Source: Hyphomicrobiales bacterium
GTDB lineage: Bacteria; Pseudomonadota; Alphaproteobacteria; Rhizobiales; Rhizobiaceae
Reading direction: 5' to 3'
DNA: 64,000 nucleotides
NCBI GenBank assembly: GCA_900466475.1
Contig: UBMI01000023.1
Location: 1-64,000, forward strand
The notes under the pieces were generated by a model, which had not been told where the DNA came from, did not search any database, and saw only the letters and a list, made by a program, of their open reading frames with translations. Within the stretch, counting starts at the first letter, position 1. Each line of letters starts with the position of its first letter. Made by a program: the position numbers and the translations under genes. Shown piece after piece: positions 53,393 to 63,071 of the stretch.

Positions 53393-54667
53393 CTAGATCT
53401 TGTAGATACGCTTGCGCGTGCCTTCGAGGCGCTGCAGGATCGCCTGCCGACGCTCAGGCTTGGCCATGAATTCCTGGAAGCCGACGAGACCGGCCTGGGC
53501 CATATCAGGATCGCTGTCGCGGTCGTAATATTGCGAAGTGCCCTTCACCTGCTTCAGGGATTCCACTGCTGCATTGACCAGCGGATCCTTGCTTGGCGGC
53601 AGGTCGGTGCGCGGCGGCACATTGCCCCCCGGCTCCAGATAGGTCGCGAGATTTTCCGGCTTGTAGAAATAGGCGAGGAATTCACGCGCGCCCTGCTTGT
53701 TCTTGCCGTTTGCCGGGATGTGGACAGAGTTCAGCGAGAATTCCTCAAAGCGCGGAACGCTGGCGTCAAGCGTCGGGAATGGTGCGAAAGACAGCTGCGG
53801 CAGATCCGCCTCGGTGAAGGCCGCCCTCAGGAACGCTCCGAGATTCATCATCCCGGCCTTCTTCTGGGCAAGCAGAGCCGCAGCCTCCTGCCAGCCGAAG
53901 GACGTGTGGTTCGGCGTGAACACTTCCTTCTTGATCATCGCTTCCCACTGGTCAAAGACAGGCGTCAGGGCCGGATCGAGATAGCTCATCTGGCCGTCCA
54001 TCAGCGCCATGTGCTTGTCGAGACCATTGATGCGCAGGTTCATCTGGTCGAACCAGCCGGCGGCAGGCCAGAGCTCCTTCGTACCGATGGCGATCGGCGT
54101 TAGGCCGGCACCCTTCGCCTTATCGCAATAGGCGGCAAATTCATCTGCCGTCGTCGGCACCGTCAGCCCGTTCTGGTCGAAGACGTCCTTGCGATAGAAC
54201 TGCCCCCAGAGCGTGCCACCGGTCGGCAGGCCGTATTGCTTGTTGTCGACTGTGACGGCGCCGGTGCTGGCACCGAGCACGTCCTTGTACTTTTCCTTCT
54301 CGAACAGATCAGAAATGTCGTCGAAGAGGCCGCGCTTGACGAAGGCGCGCATGCGATTGCCTGAAAACCAGAAGCAGACATCAGGCGCGCCGGCAGTCAG
54401 ATAGTTGCGGATCGCGGTCTTGTGGGCCTCGTGGTCCATATTGTTGATGACGACCTTGGTCCCGGCCTGCTTGCCGAAGTCTTCTGCGATCTTTTTCAGG
54501 GCCTCGAGCGCCTTGCCGTTGCTTTCGGCCGAAATCACATTGATTTCCTGGGCCTGGGCAATGGCCGGAACCGGAAAACTGCCTGCGACCGCGGCGGCGG
54601 ACATGACGCCGGCACTCTTCAAAAAGGTTCGTCGTGTGGTCGATGTAAAATGCTTGGAAAATGCCAT
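53393..54667 (-). CDS. carbohydrate ABC transporter substrate-binding protein with Tat-type signal
   Basis: 424 residues from ATG 54667 (GGGAGGAATTCA upstream). The N-terminus 'TSTTRRTFLKSAGVMSAAAV' matches the twin-arginine consensus (RRTFLK), then a cleavage region 'PVPAIAQAQE'. The rest is a family 1 sugar-binding fold ('GKALEALKKIAEDFGKQAG', 'GAREFLAYFYKPENLATYL'). First gene of the seven-gene operon; the ROK operator lies upstream. Export in folded form is inferred from the signal. Confidence 0.93.
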   Translation of the reverse strand: MAFSKHFTSTTRRTFLKSAGVMSAAAVAGSFPVPAIAQAQEINVISAESNGKALEALKKIAEDFGKQAGTKVVINNMDHEAHKTAIRNYLTAGAPDVCFWFSGNRMRAFVKRGLFDDISDLFEKEKYKDVLGASTGAVTVDNKQYGLPTGGTLWGQFYRKDVFDQNGLTVPTTADEFAAYCDKAKGAGLTPIAIGTKELWPAAGWFDQMNLRINGLDKHMALMDGQMSYLDPALTPVFDQWEAMIKKEVFTPNHTSFGWQEAAALLAQKKAGMMNLGAFLRAAFTEADLPQLSFAPFPTLDASVPRFEEFSLNSVHIPANGKNKQGAREFLAYFYKPENLATYLEPGGNVPPRTDLPPSKDPLVNAAVESLKQVKGTSQYYDRDSDPDMAQAGLVGFQEFMAKPERRQAILQRLEGTRKRIYKI

Positions 54668-54811
54668 TGAATTCCTCCCAGTTGAGCTGATCAACACGTC
54701 CCGGCGGCCGTCCTCCAAAACGGAGACGCCGGGCATTCAACGTGCCGACCGCTTCATTCCGAGTTGATCGACGGGGCAAATTTATGCATAGATCAGACAG
54801 GGTCGCAATAG

Positions 54812-54828
54812 TTTATTTAAAAAATAAA
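54812..54828. promoter_or_regulatory. candidate operator for the ROK regulator
   Basis: TTTATTT-AAA-AAATAAA, a perfect 17-bp inverted repeat between the divergent binding-protein and ROK genes. AT-rich TTATTT/AAATAA dyads are typical of NagC/Mlc-type ROK repressors. It lies 11 bp before the ROK start, fitting autoregulation. Confidence 0.7.
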
Positions 54829-54839
54829 GGAACTCTGCC

Positions 54840-56048
54840 GTGAAGCTCAAAAGTGACCAGACGACCGCCAGGGCCATGAACCGCCGTCTGATCCTGAACC
54901 TGCTCAGACAAGACGGGCCAAAGAGCCGCGCAGAACTCGCGACGATAACTCAGCTCAGTCCTGCCGCCGTTACGTTTGTTGTCGCAGATCTGATGGGAGA
55001 AGGTGTTGTCATCGAGGGAAAGGCAGTCTCCGGTTCTACCGGCCGTCGACCGACACCGGTGCAAATTGACTACGATCATGCGGTGGCGATCGGCTTTAAG
55101 CTGATGGCCGATACAGTGGAGTGTGTTGCAACTGATCTCGCGACAAACCCTATCGCCGCGATCCGCATCCCGATGCCAAGCAAGGCACCCGATGATGTCG
55201 CCGATCTACTGGCGGTGACGGTGCCGCGGCTGATCGGGCTTGCCGAACGCCCGCAAGCAAAAATCGCCGGCATCGGCATATCGATGCCGGGTGTCATCAA
55301 TCACGAACAGACGATCTGCGTCAGAAGCCATCGGTTCAACTGGGACAACGTCCCCCTCGCCTCGCTGCTTGCCCGGCGAGTCAACGTCCCCGTCTGGCTG
55401 GAGGACGACACGAATGCCTATGCGATCGCCCAGCAGCTTTTCGGTCTTGGACGCCAGCATCGCAACATGGCGGTGCTGGCGGTCGGCGTCGGCATAAGCT
55501 GCGCCCTCGTCATCGAGGGAAAGCTCTATCGCGGTGCCAACGGCGCGGCCGGCAAATTTGGCCACACGCTTTTTGAAGAAAACGGACGTCTTTGCGAGTG
55601 CGGCAAGCGCGGCTGTCTGATGGCCTATCATTCCGAAGCATCGATCCTGCGACGATGGAAAGAGGCAAGAGGCGGAGGCGAGGACCTCGGCGCACCCGAA
55701 TTGCGCCAGGCACTGGTTGCCGAGGATCCGGCCGCGGTTGCCATTGTCGGGGAGGCTGGCCGCGGGATCGGCACGGCGCTCGCAAACCTCGTCAACGTCA
55801 CCGACCCGGAAGTGATTGTCGCTGGAGGCGAAGCGGTTTCGCTCGGAGAATATTTCCTGGCGCCGTTACGTGAAGCCTTTTCGCTGCGCACCTTTCGCAG
55901 CCCCCCTCCGATCCTTCCGGACTGGGAGGATAATTCGTGGGCCAGAGGTGCCGCTGCGCTCGTCACGCAGCGAATGTTCGACTTCGAGTCGTCCGGCGGC
56001 ATTACTGGTATCGGCGAGAATGGATACGGACCAGCGCGGGCATCGTAG
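54840..56048 (+). CDS. ROK-family transcriptional repressor
   Basis: 402 residues from GTG 54840 (AAAGGA upstream). A winged HTH ('NRRLILNLLRQDGPKSRAEL', 'TQLSPAAVTFVVADLMGEGV') is followed by a ROK kinase-like domain: 'GIGISMPGVINHEQ', 'EDDTNAYAIAQQLFGLG', and the zinc motif 'GRLCECGKRGCLMAYHSEAS' (CxCGxxGC). It probably represses the divergent galactoside operon and responds to a sugar. Confidence 0.93.
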   Translation: MKLKSDQTTARAMNRRLILNLLRQDGPKSRAELATITQLSPAAVTFVVADLMGEGVVIEGKAVSGSTGRRPTPVQIDYDHAVAIGFKLMADTVECVATDLATNPIAAIRIPMPSKAPDDVADLLAVTVPRLIGLAERPQAKIAGIGISMPGVINHEQTICVRSHRFNWDNVPLASLLARRVNVPVWLEDDTNAYAIAQQLFGLGRQHRNMAVLAVGVGISCALVIEGKLYRGANGAAGKFGHTLFEENGRLCECGKRGCLMAYHSEASILRRWKEARGGGEDLGAPELRQALVAEDPAAVAIVGEAGRGIGTALANLVNVTDPEVIVAGGEAVSLGEYFLAPLREAFSLRTFRSPPPILPDWEDNSWARGAAALVTQRMFDFESSGGITGIGENGYGPARAS

Positions 56049-56634
56049 GGGAAAGTTCCCGAATTAGGACGGGCGATGACGCCCGTCTACAGTCTCAACC
56101 CCTAAAGTCTTGGTGCGCGAGAGCGACCGCTTCAGCTCCATCCGCTGAGCGAGTTCGGCATGGTGGCTGCGATCAGCGAGCTGTACGATATCACCTATGC
56201 GCCGGATATCGTGCGGCCGGTCGAGCCCCGCCCGCTTCAGCTGCTCAGCGAAATCCAGCGGATCAGTCCGACCAAAGCGTTCCTCGACCGCTCCCCCTAT
56301 TTGCTTGGCTTCGTTCAGCGCTTCGCGACCGGCACCACTTTTCATCAGTTCGGCGACGATCTTGTTTCTGTTAACGTAGGCGCGGCGTCGAGCTGGCGAA
56401 GCTGAGCCTCGCGGCTGTCGGCCCGAACCGGATCAGCGTGCGAGGTTCTTTGCACCACATAGAGGCAAACCCGTAGTCGTCTCGCCACCGTCGCTTACCG
56501 ACGCAACGGCCCGACGTTTTTCCATTCAAACGGCCCACTGGCGTTGCGCTGGCTGGCCTGGTGTGTTGGATGTTTCTTATCGTTCCTGCCGTTTATTTCG
56601 CACTCCCGGTTGGGCTTGATCCCGCATGCCAGCA
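56049..56634. other. gene-poor region between the two carbohydrate loci
   Basis: 586 bp. It starts with a hairpin at 56068-56087. A minus-strand frame (about 56064-56390: 'MKSGAGREALNEAKQIGGA', 'QLKRAGLDRPHDIRRIGDIV') looks protein-like but has no start or family; it may be a remnant. The remainder holds nothing recognisable. Confidence 0.4.
56068..56087 (+). terminator. hairpin downstream of the ROK gene, possible terminator
   Basis: GACGGGCG-ATGA-CGCCCGTC, perfect 8-bp stem, 19 bp after the ROK stop, with no T-tract. Strand assigned from the upstream gene. Confidence 0.5.
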
Positions 56635-57471
56635 TCACTGCGACAGCAGCGCACGCGCCCTCGCGACGACAGGCGCGTCGATCATCTTTCCGTCGAGCGA
56701 AATGGCGCCCTTGCCGGCCGACCCGGCGATCTCGGCAGCCTCGATGACACGGCGCGCCCAGTCAAGCCTTTCCGGGCTCGGCGAAAAAGCGGCGTTGAGA
56801 ATGGCGACGGCGGAAGGATGGACGCAGCTCGCCCCGTCGAAACCATGGCGCCTGGCCTCCTGCGCCGCGGCGTCGAGCGCTTCGAGATCACCGTAGTCAG
56901 CGACCGTCGTCAGCGTGCCGAAGGAGAGCTTTCCCTCCGCCTTTGCCGCCATGTGCACCATCAGCTTCGGCAGGCGCAGTACGTCCGGCAGCGGTTCGGC
57001 ACCCATGCTGGCGGCCAGATCCTCGCCGCCCGCGGCAAGGGCAAGAACCCGCTGACAGCCGGCGAAGGAGCGCGCATCGAGCACGGCGGCGGCATCCTCG
57101 ATGAGCGGCACGAACCACGTCTGCTCGCGGCCGAGTTGGCGCTCCAATGTCTGCAGGTGATAGGCAAGAAGATGCAGGCGGCTGAGCGAGCGCGTCTTGG
57201 CGACGTAAAGGCCGAAGGCGCCGGCCCGGCAGGCGGCCTCGGCGTCCGGCATCTGCAATTCGGGTTCGGAATTGATGCGGACGAAGACAACAGCGCCATT
57301 GCGCCCGACGGAGGCGACGGCCTCCGCCAGCCTCGCGCGGGCGGCCTCCTTCTCGGCGGGTGCGACCGAATCCTCGAGATCGAGAATGATCGCGTCCGCC
57401 CCCCGCTCATGCGCCTTGGCGATGAACCGATCGGAGGAGGCGGGCACATAGAGGAGCGAACGAAATCTCAT
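56635..57471 (-). CDS. HpcH/HpaI (CitE-like) CoA-ester lyase
   Basis: 278 residues. 'RSLLYVPASSDRFIAKAHERGAD', 'ILDLEDSVAPAEKEAARARL' (metal-binding ED), 'PLIEDAAAVLDARSFAG' and 'FDGASCVHPSAVAILNAAF' define the CitE/malyl-CoA lyase family. It probably cleaves a malyl-, citramalyl- or methylmalyl-CoA-type ester. ATGA overlap with the CoA-transferase gene suggests that enzyme supplies the CoA ester. Confidence 0.88.
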   Translation of the reverse strand: MRFRSLLYVPASSDRFIAKAHERGADAIILDLEDSVAPAEKEAARARLAEAVASVGRNGAVVFVRINSEPELQMPDAEAACRAGAFGLYVAKTRSLSRLHLLAYHLQTLERQLGREQTWFVPLIEDAAAVLDARSFAGCQRVLALAAGGEDLAASMGAEPLPDVLRLPKLMVHMAAKAEGKLSFGTLTTVADYGDLEALDAAAQEARRHGFDGASCVHPSAVAILNAAFSPSPERLDWARRVIEAAEIAGSAGKGAISLDGKMIDAPVVARARALLSQ

Positions 57472-58681
57472 GCGCCACTTCCCTTCGCGATGGCGTCGAT
57501 CGCAGCGGCGTCGAGGCCGGCTTCGGCAAGCACTTCCGCCGTATGCTGACCAAGTGACGGTGCCGGCCGGCGCCAGACGCCTGGTGTCGCGGAAAGACGG
57601 GGAACGATATTGTGCATCGGCAGGCTGCCAAATTCGGCATCTTCGGCATCGACGATGATCTCGCGTCCGGAAAAATGCTCGTCTTCAGCGGCATCGGCGA
57701 TGCTGTAGATCGGGCCGACGGTGGCGCCGGCATCGCGCATGATCTGCAGTGCCTCGTCATGATCATGCCCGGCAAACCAGCCGCCCACGGCTTCGTCCAC
57801 CAGCGCGCGGTTGTGCACGCGCGCCGAATTGCTGGCAAAGCGCGGATCCTCGTTCATGTCGCTGCGGCCGATAATGTCGAAGATGCGGCGGGCGACCTGC
57901 GGTGTCGATCCCGACAGCGCCACATATTTACCGTCGCGGCAGCGGTAGACATTGCGGGGAGCGGCGGTGTTCGAGGCGCTGCCGACGCGTTCCTTGACCT
58001 TGCCGGTGACCTTGTAGATCGCCGCTTCCGGCCCGAGCACCGAAAACATCGGCTCCAGCAGCGAGAGATCGATCACCTGGCCGCGCGACAGGCCGCGGTC
58101 GCGGGCAAACAGCGCCGTGACGGTCGCCGAACTGCCGTAGACGCCGGCGATCATGTCGGCAAGTGCGAGCGGCGGCAGCACCGGTTCGCGATCGGGAAAG
58201 CCGGTGCGATAGGCAAAGCCACTCATGCCCTCGACGATCGTTCCGAAGCCCGGAAATTGCGCATAGGGGCCGGTCTGGCCGAAGCCGGAAATGCGCACGA
58301 TGACGAGATCGGGATTGCGGGCATGGAGGACGTCAGGAGCAAGCCCCATTTCTTCCAGCGTGCCCGGACGGTAATTCTCGATGAAGACGTCGGCCGTCTC
58401 GATCAGCGCCCAGAGCGCGTCCATGGCCGGTTTCTCGCGCAGATTCAGCATGACGGAGCGCTTGTTGCGGCTATAGGTCTTCCAGTAGAGCGAGTGGCCG
58501 TCATCCTTCCAGTCGCGCAGCGGATCGCCTGACGGCGGCTCGATCTTCACCACATCCGCGCCGAAATCGGCAAGCTGCAGCGACAGCATGTTGCCGGCGA
58601 CGAGACGGGAGAGGTCTAGCACGCGGATGCCGGCAAGCGGGCCTTTCGCTGCAGGGTCGAACTGTCTTTCGGAATGTCCTG

Positions 58682-58685
<4 letters not shown>
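57468..58685 (-). CDS. family III (CaiB/BaiF) CoA-transferase
   Basis: 405 residues. 'LAGIRVLDLSRLVAGNMLSL' and 'DFGADVVKIEPPSGDPLRDW' open the large domain, the catalytic Asp lies in 'GQVIDLSLLEPMF', and 'TYSRNKRSVMLNLREKPAMD' is conserved. Moves CoA between carboxylic acids. Overlaps both neighbours by ATGA. Comparable pairs act in itaconate or malate/citramalate metabolism; substrate here unknown. Confidence 0.92.
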
Positions 58686-59731
<1,046 letters not shown>

Positions 59732-59750
59732 GTTCTTCCTCCCCTTGGCG

Positions 59751-61850
59751 CTACAGCTCGACGATCTCGAGCCGGCCGATCGACATGCGACCGGCCGAGG
59801 CCATGCGCAGCCCCGCCATGCCGTAGCCGAAAGTCTGATCCTCGGCTTCGAGAACCAGGCTGCCGTCGATCGACAGGGCGAGCCTGTCGCCGGCGACCGT
59901 CAGATTGACCTGATAGTCGCGACCGTATTCCGCCTTGAAGGGCGCCCGCGCCAGGATGGTCGTGCCGTGGTTTTCGGCCAGGATCACCGCTTCGCCATTC
60001 TGGAAACCGCCGGCATAGAAGCGGCTGGTCCCTTGCGCGCGGGCCACCACAAGATGCGAAGCGCCGGAGAGCGGTCTCAAATCCGCGTTGACGCTCACAT
60101 CCCGCAGATAGGCATTGCCGGTCCAGGCATCGGCGTCGCTTGCCGTATGGGCATGGATGCGGCCCTGCTGCAGGCTCCAGTGGCCGCGGTTCCAGGTGAA
60201 GCGGGTGATGCCGCCCCATTCCAGCACTTCCTTGGCCGGGTCGATCACGGTGCGGCCCTTGCCGGAGACGGAGAATTCCGAGAGGAACAGACGGCCGAGG
60301 AATTTCAGGCGGCCGAAATATTCGACGAGGATGCCGATCTCGTCGATCGCTTCGCCCTTGCCGTCGGGAATGGTGAATTCATAGTCCTGCCAGCCCTCGG
60401 AGGAGGGAACGTGCCAGGCACCGGTCTCCTCGATCGCGCCGGTCATGGCGCGGCGGATGTAGGGGGCGACGCGCAGATGGCCGTCGCCGTTCCACGGGTC
60501 GAGCCAGAGCTTGAACCTGACCGTCTGGCCGTCATCGGCAAGCGGCGTGAACATCGGCCGGTAGCGCTCGTCGTCGAAATCGGCGCGGCGATAGAAGGGC
60601 TTCCAGAAGATGCGGCCGCCCTGTCCGCGCTCCAACCGGTCGAGCAGGATTTCCAGCGAGCCCTTGGCGTCGTCCGTATGGCGCTCGTTCGAAGCCTTAA
60701 CGGCGATCTGGTTGAAGGGCTCGGTGCGGAAAGCGTGCGTGGCGCCTGGCGCATCGAAATCGAAGCGCACGCCGCGGCGCTCGAAATCCTCGACCCAGAG
60801 CGCCGGCGGCTCCTTGCCCTGCAGGCGCAGCGCAAGCACCGTCAGTTCGCGGGCGAAGGAAGGGATATCGACGACGTTGATCGTGCCGGTCACGCCGGAG
60901 GCGACGACGAAATCGTTGATCGGCTTGCGGTACTTGTCCCAGCCCGGCTGCACCCCTTGGAACGTGCCGACGATCGCGCCGGCATTGCCGGCATTGCAGT
61001 CGGTATCCCAGCCGGCCATGGTGGCGATCTCGGCGGTGCGCGGCAGGTCGCCCTGGCCGTAGATCAGCGCCATGAAGACGACGCCGGCATTCGGAATGAT
61101 GTGGCAGACGCCGGGATAGCGATCATAACCCCATTCGGCCGTCAGCATGTCGCGGCAAGCGCGCCAGTCGCCGGGATTGTCCTTGTGGAAGGCGAGCACG
61201 GCACGGGCAACCCGGGCATAGAGCGAGCTTGCCGGGATCGTCGAAAGACCTGTTTCGATGATCTCCTCGATGCTTTTGGCGACGAAGGCCTGGGCGATGG
61301 CGGCAGCGCAGAAACGTGCGCCGTTCAGGCCCTCGCCGTCATGGGCGACACTTGCCGCCCGTGCGGAGGCATCGGCCGCCTTTTCAGGTTCACCCGGATG
61401 GATCCAGCCCCAGCTATCGATGAAGATCTGGCCGCCGATCTGTTCGGCAACCGTCGTGCCGTTCTGGGCAATGGAACCCGATTGCGGGGCGGGAATGCCG
61501 GCGCGCAGGTTCTGGTAGGCGGTATGTTCGGTGGAATTTCCGAAGCCGCCCCACCAGTACATGCCGTGCTCTTCGGCCGCATAGTTCAGCCAGGTCTTGC
61601 CGACATCCTCGGCGGTGGCGCCGAGCCCGTAATCGCGCAGCGCGCGGATGAAATAGACCGGACCGTTGGTATCGTCGTCAGCGGCGAAATTCTTGAAATC
61701 GCGCAGATATTCGGTGACCTCGCCATAGGTGCCGCGAATGCGGTCATAGCTCCAGATGGTCGGCTCGACGGGGGCGCCGAGCCGCACGCCGATCGCCTTG
61801 CCGATGAAGCCGGAATAAATGCGTTCGAAAATCTCTGTTGTGTTCAACAT
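59751..61850 (-). CDS. ADP-ribosylglycohydrolase-family protein with C-terminal beta domain
   Basis: 699 residues from ATG 61850 (GGACAGGACG upstream; a TTG at 61862 is less likely). The N-terminal ADP-ribosylglycohydrolase domain (about 1-340) has metal sites 'FAADDDTNGPVYF' and 'GWDTDCNAGNAGAIVG'. The C-terminal 350 residues ('IFWKPFYRRADFDDERYRPM', 'FGRLKFLGRLFLSEFSVSGK', 'DYQVNLTVAGDRLALSIDGS') form beta-rich modules resembling carbohydrate-binding or concanavalin-like domains. Together with the sugar transporter, this suggests hydrolysis of an N- or O-glycoside rather than protein ADP-ribose removal; that is inference. Confidence 0.82.
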   Translation of the reverse strand: MLNTTEIFERIYSGFIGKAIGVRLGAPVEPTIWSYDRIRGTYGEVTEYLRDFKNFAADDDTNGPVYFIRALRDYGLGATAEDVGKTWLNYAAEEHGMYWWGGFGNSTEHTAYQNLRAGIPAPQSGSIAQNGTTVAEQIGGQIFIDSWGWIHPGEPEKAADASARAASVAHDGEGLNGARFCAAAIAQAFVAKSIEEIIETGLSTIPASSLYARVARAVLAFHKDNPGDWRACRDMLTAEWGYDRYPGVCHIIPNAGVVFMALIYGQGDLPRTAEIATMAGWDTDCNAGNAGAIVGTFQGVQPGWDKYRKPINDFVVASGVTGTINVVDIPSFARELTVLALRLQGKEPPALWVEDFERRGVRFDFDAPGATHAFRTEPFNQIAVKASNERHTDDAKGSLEILLDRLERGQGGRIFWKPFYRRADFDDERYRPMFTPLADDGQTVRFKLWLDPWNGDGHLRVAPYIRRAMTGAIEETGAWHVPSSEGWQDYEFTIPDGKGEAIDEIGILVEYFGRLKFLGRLFLSEFSVSGKGRTVIDPAKEVLEWGGITRFTWNRGHWSLQQGRIHAHTASDADAWTGNAYLRDVSVNADLRPLSGASHLVVARAQGTSRFYAGGFQNGEAVILAENHGTTILARAPFKAEYGRDYQVNLTVAGDRLALSIDGSLVLEAEDQTFGYGMAGLRMASAGRMSIGRLEIVEL

Positions 61851-61865
61851 CGTCCTGTCCAAAAT

Positions 61866-63071
61866 TTATAGGCGTTCAAGCTGGGTTCGATCCACAAGGC
61901 CGATGAGCCCATTGCGCGCCCTGATCTTGGCGGCATCGCGCTCGTGCTCGGCCGTCTGGATCGCGATGACCGTTTCGGTGAAGGCATCGGCGGACGTGAA
62001 GAGAGCGAGCCTGTTGACCCGGTCGAGCTGCGCGGCAGCGGCCGCGTCGATCACGCTTTCGCCGTGCAGGGCGCCGAGGATCGCGCCGGCCATGACGCCG
62101 ATCGAATCCGTGTCGCGGCCGGAATTGATGCCGTCCTGAATGGTCTTGTAGAAATCGCCGTCGTTGAGGATGGCAAAACCGAGCGCCAGCGGCAATTCCT
62201 CGATCGCGTTGAGCCGCGACGGCTGATAGGCGTCCGAGGCGATGCCGGCCTTCTGGGCGGTGTGATTGACGTTGTCGCCCATCGGCGAATAGCGCGCGAT
62301 GATCTTGTGGAACTCATCGACCACGGTCTTGTAGTCGGCATGTTTGAGGATGCGGGCGGCATCGACGATATCGGCAATGGCAGCGCGCGTGCCGTCCTTG
62401 GCTACGGCGAGCGCTTCATCGATGACGGCATCGAGCGTCGTGCCCGGCACGAAAGCGGCGGCGATCGCGGCGGCCAGTACGCCGGCGGCTTCGAGGCCGA
62501 AGCTCTGCTGGTGGCCGGAGGCGAAGGCGATCGCCTCGTCATAGGCAGCCTTGGGATTGCAGGCATTCACGACGCCGACGGGTGCGATATACATGGCCGC
62601 ACCGCAATTGACCATATTGCCGATCCCGCCCTGACGCGGATCGCAATTGGATAGCTGGTGGCGCTGGAAGATCCATTTTTCCGGATAGAAAAGGCGCTCG
62701 ATCAGCATCGCCTCGCGCTGCAGTTCCGGCACCCAGCGGGGCGTCCAGGCAATCTCGCGCACCATGCCGGAGGCCATGTCCCAGGCATCGACATGGCGCT
62801 TGACGTCGCCATAGATCGACATGAGGCAGAGCGTCATCAGCGTATCGTCGGTGACGATGCCGCTGCCGCGCACCCGGCCGTTGCGGGCCGTCTCGCTCTG
62901 GCTCATGCGGTGCCATTCCGTATCGAGCGAGGTGACCCTGCCGTAACGCTCGCGGATTTCGGCAGCGGAGAGTTTTTCGACCGGCGCCCCGAGGGCGTCG
63001 CCATAGGCGACGCCAAAGAGAAGCGCACGGACCCGTCCCTTGAGGGAGAGCCCCTTTGCATCATTTGCCAT
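61866..63071 (-). CDS. ADP-ribosylglycohydrolase-family protein
   Basis: 401 residues. 'VRALLFGVAYGDALGAPVEK', the metal site 'GIVTDDTLMTLCLMSIYGD' and 'INSGRDTDSIGVMAGAILGAL' are the family's binuclear-magnesium motifs. No signal peptide. It overlaps the upstream binding-protein gene by 11 bp and precedes the second family member by 15 bp. Probably a hydrolase acting on the imported compound. Confidence 0.88.
   Translation of the reverse strand: MANDAKGLSLKGRVRALLFGVAYGDALGAPVEKLSAAEIRERYGRVTSLDTEWHRMSQSETARNGRVRGSGIVTDDTLMTLCLMSIYGDVKRHVDAWDMASGMVREIAWTPRWVPELQREAMLIERLFYPEKWIFQRHQLSNCDPRQGGIGNMVNCGAAMYIAPVGVVNACNPKAAYDEAIAFASGHQQSFGLEAAGVLAAAIAAAFVPGTTLDAVIDEALAVAKDGTRAAIADIVDAARILKHADYKTVVDEFHKIIARYSPMGDNVNHTAQKAGIASDAYQPSRLNAIEELPLALGFAILNDGDFYKTIQDGINSGRDTDSIGVMAGAILGALHGESVIDAAAAAQLDRVNRLALFTSADAFTETVIAIQTAEHERDAAKIRARNGLIGLVDRTQLERL

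Noticed and set aside
43970..56087. Two similar GC hairpins (43970, 56068) as ends of one mobile element.
   Set aside because: The stems differ in sequence, no transposase or target duplication is visible, and each lies just behind a gene or remnant as terminators do.
56160..56405. An 81-residue plus-strand frame in the region after the ROK gene.
   Set aside because: No ribosome-binding site or family, and it overlaps an equally plausible minus-strand remnant.
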